Shown here one piece after another: positions 51,901 to 60,900 of a stretch of 64,000 bases of DNA (within the stretch, counting starts at the first letter, position 1; each line of letters starts with the position of its first letter). A program made the translations under genes and the position numbers. The DNA comes from Xenopus tropicalis. Its lineage: Eukaryota > Chordata > Amphibia > Anura > Pipidae. The DNA is taken from NCBI RefSeq assembly GCF_000004195.4, contig NC_030684.2, positions 105,725,929 through 105,789,928 on the forward strand, given 5' to 3'. The notes under the pieces are model-generated. The model had not been told where the DNA came from. It searched no databases and worked only from the letters and a program-made list of their open reading frames with translations.

Positions 51901-54900
51901 ATGCACAGATGTGTAGGACTGGTGTCATCACAAGACTGTGTGAAATTCTTCCTCCGGTAAGAGGAATATTGCCATCCTCTGCTTCTTTTAACTACCGTTT
52001 GGTCTGCAAATGCAATCATCTTACAGACAACAGTCTTAGTTCTCTGGTTTCATTTCAATGTACATATAAGTAAGTAGCATAAGGGAAAACAGCCACCACC
52101 ACCTAAAGGCCTCGCCCTTTTATACAGATCATGGAACGCCAAGGTGAATTCAGATATCCATATATTTTTCAACAGGGGGTAGACAGATATTAATATATAC
52201 ATGTGTATTTATTTTAATGCATTTCACAGCTTTAACAAAAATAAAGTTTAATATTGTGTGAGATGTTCATTTAGGCCTGTTGGTTATATTCTATTCTCTG
52301 GTATTAGCAGTTTGACTTTGTTCTGTTAAATCTAGTAGCACAGGAATCTTTACATATCTCAATTTATTAGTGGATTCATATGAGTTGGACTTAACATACT
52401 AGTGTTCCTCAGGGCAATCAGTTATATCTCATCTATAGGTTTTATTCAACCATGCAATAGCGTTTAAAACCTGCATCTTTTAGACATAGGTGTAAGGTCT
52501 TGCTCAACAAAATTTGTTACTGGTTACAGAATTCATAATGGATGTGCCTTACTCAAATATATTAGCACCTGTGCATATCAATAAGAACAATTACACTATA
52601 TAATTATCTACATTCTAATTTATTCCTAGCAGTCCTGTTCTGTTTCAGCCATGTTTTCTGATGTACTTCTTTGGTGGCAGGTCTGGACTGGGTTTCAAAT
52701 TTTCAAATACATAGAGGCCCAAATAGCACCCCGTCAACCCAACAAATAGGAACTGTCTATGGAATCTTACAGCAGCCCTTCTTGCATTTGTCAGAACCCA
52801 GAGATTGACAGGGCCTGCTTCTGTGACCTCAGTGGTCTAAGTAATCTAACAAATGCATGTCATTTTAACCCCTCATATATTTTCATTCTTTTTAGGAAGA
52901 CTTACAGGTGGAACTAATGATTGAACACCCCTTAAGATGCCTGGTGCTGGTGGGACAGGTAGCAGCTGAGATGTGGAGAAGGAATGGCCTTACTATTGTT
53001 AGTCAGGTATGGAACTAACGCCTAGTGATGGTGGGGCAGGTAGCAGCTAAGATGTGGCAGAAGAATGCCCTTACCATTGTTAGTCATGGACTGATGGTTT
53101 GTATTAATTTCATTACATGTTAATGTACTGTATGTGCATGTATCTTAAATTTTTGATAATAAATATAAAATATATCTCTTAGTGATCAAATGACAATTCA
53201 GATCCTTCCTTGTTTTTCAACCTCATGATGTTAGTTAATGTTTTCTTTTAGGTTTTTTACTATCATGATGTGAAGTGCAGGGAGGAGATGTATGACAAAG
53301 ATGTTGTGATGCTACAGGTAAAGATCATTTACTTACACAGTGCAATTGCTGAGCAAAGCATGAGCTAACATTACAGAGGTAACACATCATATCCCTTAAA
53401 ATTTACAAATAATAAAACTGCTCAGCTTGTGTTTTTTCCAGAAAGCTGTTTGTGCTATCAGTGCCTGTATTATTCTATATGCCTTGCCAAGCACAAGATA
53501 GCTGCAGCTGGAATGCAGTTTGATTAATAGACTAGTCTGGATCCTTGAAGTGATATCCCCTTTCAACACCTAATGTTTTTTTACATGACAATCCCATGTT
53601 TGAGAATTGAATTATAAATGATAATGTAAATTACATGATTGGTTTGTATGATTTTCTGTGTGTAGATTGGTGCATCCTACCTGGATCCCAACAGCTTCCT
53701 ACTGCTCTTGCTGCAGAGGTATGAACTGGAGGAGGCATTCTCTAATGTAGCTGTGCCCACCAAAGACATGGTAAGATGAATTAAGCTACTGAGTTGCTTT
53801 TCCTTGGGATTTGGCACATCTAGTGTTCCAGCACAGGCAAACTATACCGATATAAAGGACCCTGATGATAGATCTTTAAATCTCAGCTTAAGAGTCTCAG
53901 TTTATCTGTGTTGGGACATATATAATTCTAAAGTGATATATATATATAAAAATAATATTTTGCATTATTGTATAGCTCAGGGCTAAGAATATCAATTGTA
54001 TTCACAGAATATTACTATTTATTTGTATCTTTGCAGATGGTAATGATAAAGGAATAAAATATTGGCGCTGTTAATCATATAGTGTTCTCTTTTGGCATTT
54101 TAAATGAAGCATTCATCTATAGAGAAACCAGTGTAATTATGCTGAATGTTATGCTGGATTTTGAATTTTGTATTGTCCTTTCTGCATGCCTCACTCTGAT
54201 AGGTGAATAAAGCCCCTGTGAAAGGCATAGTGCTGGCAATTTCCCATAACAAGCGTCAATTTTTCATGTCACTTAAGAACCCTAAAAGTTTAATTTTTTG
54301 TACTCATCTCATCATTGATGTCCATCAACAGGTCTCTGGTAATCTCCCCTATCTTGTGCCCCTGGGAAACTCAGTGATCACTGCAATGCCTCAAAAAGCT
54401 GGCAAAAGGATGATTTTTTGTGGAGAACTGAGCTTAGTTTGGGGAGCACAGGGGATCCCAGTTTTAGTTGTGTAGGGCTGATGGCCATGGAAAGTGGCAC
54501 TGCAGCCCCATGCCCAATTACATAAGATTCAATACTTAAGCTGGCCATACACGCACCTATAATATTGTACGAAACCTTGTTTTGTATGATATTAGGTGCG
54601 TGTATGGCAACTCAGCGAGGCGACCGATATCGCAGGATGCTGCTGATATCGGTCGACTTGCCAATCGGGCGGGTTAGAAGATTTTGATCGGGCGCCATAG
54701 AAGGCACCTGAGCAAAATCTGCCTTCAGGGCTGAATCGGCAGAAGGAGGTAGAAATCCTATTGTTTCTACCTCCATATCTGACGATTCAGCCCTGAATGT
54801 CAGTGGAGGGTTTGAAAATCGCCACGTGTGTGGCCAGCTTTAGAAGGGGCTTTGTTGCCTTTTTGTGAATAGTAAAACACCCACCACAATTGTTTATCAC

Positions 54901-57900
54901 AGAGTTGCAGCCCGATCCTTAGATCATCATTACGTCAGATAACATAGAGACCGCTTAAGATCCCCGTACACGAGCTGATTGTAGCTGCCGATATCGGTCC
55001 CTTGGACCAATTCGGCAACTTATCGGTCCATGTAGGGGCAGAAACAAGGGGCCTGGCAGACTGATATCTGGCCTGAAATTGGCCAGATATCGATCGGCCA
55101 GGTTAGAAAATTCAGTCGGAACAGGGACCGCATCGGCTCGTTGATGGCCAAACGATCGTTGGCCAACGATCGTTGATTGGCCAAAGATCCGCTCGCATGG
55201 CAATCTCGCCAAGCGAGCGAATCTCAACGTGTATGGGGACCTTAATCTTTCTAATTAAATGTGTGTAATTTGATTTTTCTTCTATGTATTTCACCATAGG
55301 ATGTAGCAAGGCAACACAACATCTTAATTGAAGAAATGTTACATGTCCTTATTTGTGTTATTGGTGAGTTCATAAAGACATTCCTTCCACATGTTGTTCC
55401 TTTGATAAAATGCAAAAATATAGTATACATATTGGTTAAGTATTCATTCTGGTGGTATAGTTTTCATTTAGCCTTACCCTTTAAAACCTTATCACAAAAA
55501 TCTCAATGTAGTTTACAGATGTCTGCAAACATTACTGTATTATGCAAATTTACCTTTGATTTCCCATCTTTGTTCCCACCTTTTAAGCTACAAAACTTGT
55601 CCAGGGCCCCAGTTTGCTTCCAAAAAGGTCATTCAAAAATATTCAACCATATGCCTAAAGATAATTAGGAAGGGAAATAAGAGTTTATCCCAAATCTCAC
55701 TCTGACATTCAAGTTGCCCTTCCAGGAGTATCTAGAAGAGCAAATAGCAACCTAACTCACCTTCAGGCTGGCCCCCCAGCCCCATAGTCTGCAAACCACT
55801 GTTCTGTGAAGAAGTATCAACAACTGGTGCCATATATATATTCAAGCCTCACCAGATTTTGCAAGTGAGCCTTAGAAAAAACATATGTCATAGATGGAAC
55901 AGTACTTAGCTCAGGAACCTGCATATCTCCTCCTCTGTGTTTGTGGTTTTTAACTTATTTGCTTCAACCCCCACCCTTTTGAGGGCCAAAATTTGATCAG
56001 GGAACTCATTCTCTATCCAAAGTTTTTCTCTTTTCTGTGTGGCATTGTATACCTTTCTTAACTACCCTTTTAAAATAACTATATTGTTTATGCTAATGTA
56101 CTTAATCTCTAATTCTGTATAACTATTAAGGTATAGGGTTTCATTGTTTACATTTCTATAGCTGTAGAGTTATCCAGTAGCTGTAGAAATTAAGAACCTA
56201 CTTCAGTAGGGCACTTAGCAGCTTAGTAAAGAGAATGTACTAAGAAAACTATTTTCAATTGCTATTGTCTGCCTTCTTTTCTTTAAACAGGTGAGCGCTA
56301 TGTGCCAGGCATTAGCAATGTTACTAGAGAAGAGTGCACTATGAGGGAGATCATCCATCTGCTTTGTATTGAACCTATGGCTCACAGTGCAATCGCCAAG
56401 GCTTTGCCAGAGACTGTAAGTTTGCTGTTGCCAGTTACTCTTTCCTATGTTTTGGGGGGGAGGCATTACTTGCAGCCTACTGCACTGGTGTCTCAGGTAT
56501 AAATTACACCTGTGAAAAAGCAAGAAATACTACCATTTACTTTCATTTGTAGCTGGATTTATTGTACAGGTATGTCACCTGTTATCCAGAATGCTCAGGA
56601 CCTGGGGTTTTCAAGATGAGGGTTATTGGATAACTGGTTTACAGATTATGGAAATTCCATACCAAAGTTTTTTCTCCTTTGTAAAATTTTGACTTCCAAA
56701 TATTATTAAATACTCAGAAATTAGCAGTAGTGAACATTTGTGTTTCCCTTAAGTATTGCCCAATATAGGTTCAGGAACAAAGTTTATTCCAATATCTTAT
56801 AAGCAGTGCTGTGTAAAGATATTAGTACTTTAAAAATGTATCAGTAGTAATAAAGCAATATAACAGAGATGACATCATAAACTGTTATACAGATTCTGTC
56901 ATTTACAAATAAATATCACATTTTAGAAACATTAAAGGCAGCAGTAATAATATATGTTTGCTAGAAAAACCACACCAATATTAATACTGTAGAACTGTGG
57001 AAAAAAAAAAAGCTTTTTACACATTATTTACTCTTTGTATACAAAACAAATGAGAGTGATACTGTTCCTGCAGCACAGAGCCCAATGCCTTCATGCCATG
57101 TTGTTGGTATAATACCTGTAGATGCTAAATGCAAGGAATCTGCAGCACATTGATTTAACCTGGGCATACATTTCTTTGTTTGCAGGAAAACACTGACATA
57201 TGCCTGGATAAACTCATCAGTAAAGTTGCCACTTTTAAGTAAGTGATTCAGATATTATTTGTACTGTTTTTTCTTGAAGGGGATGTTATTCTAAGCAGCT
57301 TTTTAGTATACATTTATTAAAAAAAATTATTTCCAAATCTAATTGCGATTGAAACTGCTTGTTCTGGCTTTCAAAACAATGTAGGTAAAGTCAGCCCTGC
57401 TTGCTTCTTTGCAGGTCTGATAATATATATAGATATATACTTTTTATATAGCTATTTGGAGTTATACAGAGAGGGTGCTGTGTACTGAAATTTGCAACAA
57501 GGGCTCTATCATTGCTGCTAATCAAGATAATGATATTGTATAACAAAATATGCCTTTGTTTACTAGAATTTTGTTACACCTTTATACTGAGAATTTGCCT
57601 GACATATAATGTAAAAGATATGTAAAGCCTACATTTTCCTACAATGTATATAAGTTGGGCACATCTCCCCAATGCAAATGGCATAATTTGTACTGCAAAT
57701 ATCCCTGCTGTTTGCCAGCGCCATCACATTTTCCTAAAACAAATAGCAGCTTTCATCCAGATGCCATTTTCCTTTTGACACATTATCAGTGATGTTTACA
57801 TCTGCAAACAACACACGCGCACTGTAAAGTTCATGCAGTGAAGAATGCAGGCTTACACAGGCAGAACTTAATGTAATTGTTAAGCTAAGTTTAGGAGATG

Positions 57901-60900
57901 ATGTTAGGAACAGTCACTGCAGAGTTTCTACCAGCAATACCATCTCTTCACTTGTTGCTAGACTGGAGGGTGTGTTTAGTAACCTGAGTTGAGCATGCTC
58001 AATAGCCAACAGCCAAAGTAAATTCCTGAGGGGGGGGCGAGTGGGTTAGAGGAGGAGAAGGAAACCTAAGTGATTAATGGGATGCTGCAGCCTCACTATT
58101 AACCTTTGAACAACAGGAGTGGATGCTATTTAATGATTTCAAAGAGGCTGTTCACACTGATAAAAAAATTTTGTGTGGGGGGTGGTATAAATGTCCTGTA
58201 AGGGCAAGACCCTACAGAGCGACTTACTTGCCCGCAATAGATCGATTTATCACAGCTCCAAAATGGGTTTTCACTGGCAACTATAGAAGTCCTTTGCCTC
58301 GCTTCAGCTTCCAAAGTTGCGTGAAGTTTCCTTCTGCAGGAAGGACTTTGGAAACCGAAGTGATTCGAAAGACTTTCCACCATCTACTTCTATTGTTGCT
58401 GGTGGAAACCCTTTTAGAAGCGGTTACTTGCTGGCAATAGCAGCAATCTATCACGGGCAAGTAAGTCGCTTCATGGTGTGTGTCAGTTGTAACTAAGAAT
58501 TTAATTTTAATGAAATACATTTAATTATATTATATAAAAGACCAAGCTAAGTACTGATACACAGTTTATGTGTTGTATGTAGAAAACCGGGAGTATCAGG
58601 ACATGGCGTTTATGAACTAAAGGCTGAATACCTCGATCAATTTAATGTGTTCTTTTATCATTACACCAAAACACAACACAGCAAGGTAAGACTTGGTTCT
58701 CCTCTTGCTTACTATTTGAATTTCTTGTCCCTCTGCTTTAAATGTGAGAACATACTATTCATTGCCTTTGGGGTGTACTAGGTTGCAGCACTAATCAATC
58801 TGATGCCTTGGCATCTAACTTAAACAGAAAATTTGTTTTTTGAGAGGCTAGCGATGACAGTTATTTGAGATGTCATTATAGTAAATCTGCTCAGTGTCAT
58901 CTTTTGAGCACTTTTGCAAGTTTTTTTTTTTTACCCGGTTTAAAGGGAAAGGAAAGGCTAAGTCACTTGGGGGTGCCAAAATGTTAGGCACCCCCAAGTG
59001 ACTTAGATCGCTTACCTTTTACCCCGGGCTGGTGCCCCTGTACGGAGAGAACAGAACCAGCCCGGGGTAGCAGCGAGCGCTTTCTCCTTCCGTATTCGCT
59101 GCGCGCGCATGCGCAGTAGAGTGAAAAGCCGAACTTAAACAAGAAAGTTGGCTTTTCACTCTACTGCGCATGCGCCGCCCGATGGATTTCGCCGGCAGAA
59201 GTGAAGGAGGAAGCGCTTCCTACAGGTACCCTGGGCTGGTGCTTTTTTCTCCTAACAGGGGCACCAGCCCGGGGTACAAGGTAAGTCACTTGGGGATGCC
59301 TAACATTTTGGCACCCCCAAGTGACTTAGCCTTTCCTTCCCCTTTAACATATTAGCAACCTTTTGTTTTTAAACAGGGTTTTGGGCACAGCAGCTGTCTT
59401 TAAGAGCTGCAAGAAAATGAATTTAATATACAAGTACAGTCTCCAGTAAGATCTTGCTCTGCATATCTCTCTCCACTTTGCTAAGGATTGACTTATACTC
59501 ACAGCCAGAGGGAAGCAACTGCTTCCTCTAAGGATGAAATGCCTTCCTTCTTATATTCCTGCAATTAAGTCGAATTGCCACGAGTAATGTAATTGTAATT
59601 CTTATGTCAGCAAAGTTTCGTTGCCCACGGCATAAAAATTATACCATGTGCCATGACCCCAAAAAAAACAACATGGACCCATACTTTCACTCACTTTCAG
59701 AAATCAAAGCTATATTTGTTTATTTTAGGCAGAACACACACAGAAGAAAAGGCGAAAACAAGAAAACAGCTCAGAAGGTAAATCTGTGTACTTTAAAAAA
59801 TATTTCCTGGATATCATATGCTACAGAGTGTAAAGGGTAGTTATAATAAAGCAAGCAGAGTTGGCATCGTAATCAATGTGCTAGTTTTAGAAGTGATACT
59901 AAGGGATGAATAATGTGCATAAAATGAGTGGTTAGGAGTTTGGCCTGTGGACCCAGCAAAATAGGATGTGGCTATGTGCAAACCCAGCTGTGTATGCAGG
60001 GCATCGGGCCTAGTAATAATGCAGCAGGGAAATATTTACTTCGCCAACAACTTTTACAGTAATCTCATACATTAAATCAGGGATCCCCAAAATGTTATAC
60101 CCGTGAGCCACATTCAAATGGAAAAAGTGTTGGGGAGCAACACAAGCATGAACAAAGTTCCTGGGGTTGAAAATAAGAGCTACAATTGGCTATTTGGTAA
60201 TCTATGTGGACTGGTAGCCTATAGAAGGCTCTGTTTGGTTTTACACTGGGTTTTATGCAATCAACACTTGCCTCCAAGCCAGAAATTCAAGAATGAGCAC
60301 CTACTTTGAGGCCACTGGGAGCAACATGTTGCTCACGAACCACTGGTTGGGGATCACTGCCTTAAATATTTAGATACTGTGTTAAATAGAGAAAGGTTAA
60401 TCAAATATGCAAAATCCTCATGCGTCCTTGTTTTTTTAACCAGAGAATAGTACCTTATTCATTTAACTTCGTAACTTGTTTGGCTTAATACCTAGACTTT
60501 CACGCAGACACTAACAGGCTTCTTTGATTGCATCAACTTGTAATTAGTAAAGCACCACTACCTTTCCTAAGTCATGCCCTGTTTATGACTGCAAGACTGC
60601 TAAACTTTTAATGCCCCTTCTAGGAAACTTTAGTTTCTAACACTGAATACCCCCCCCCAGCAAAAACTGCAGGTTGTGCAGACCATTAAAGCTTAAAGTC
60701 TCTCTTGGTAGCTTTAGCAAACCAATGTCTTTTTTTAGCCAACCCAGACTTTTTCTTAATATATGAAACACTATAGTAAAAGCAAGTAATGTACTTTTAA
60801 TTTTATACAGCAAACTACCAAAGCAAGAAAACACTGGCATCTTCAAAAACCAGCAAACTATAACTCACAACATGTTTGCCAGTTTCTAGATCTCATTGTG

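Noticed and set aside
53804..53986. 60-codon frame after ubr1 exon 19
   Set aside because: Intronic, ends in an AT-repeat, not conserved with any family I know.
58126..58520. Overlapping frames on both strands
   Set aside because: They lie in an imperfect inverted repeat (MITE-like) in ubr1 intron 22; symmetry explains frames on both strands.
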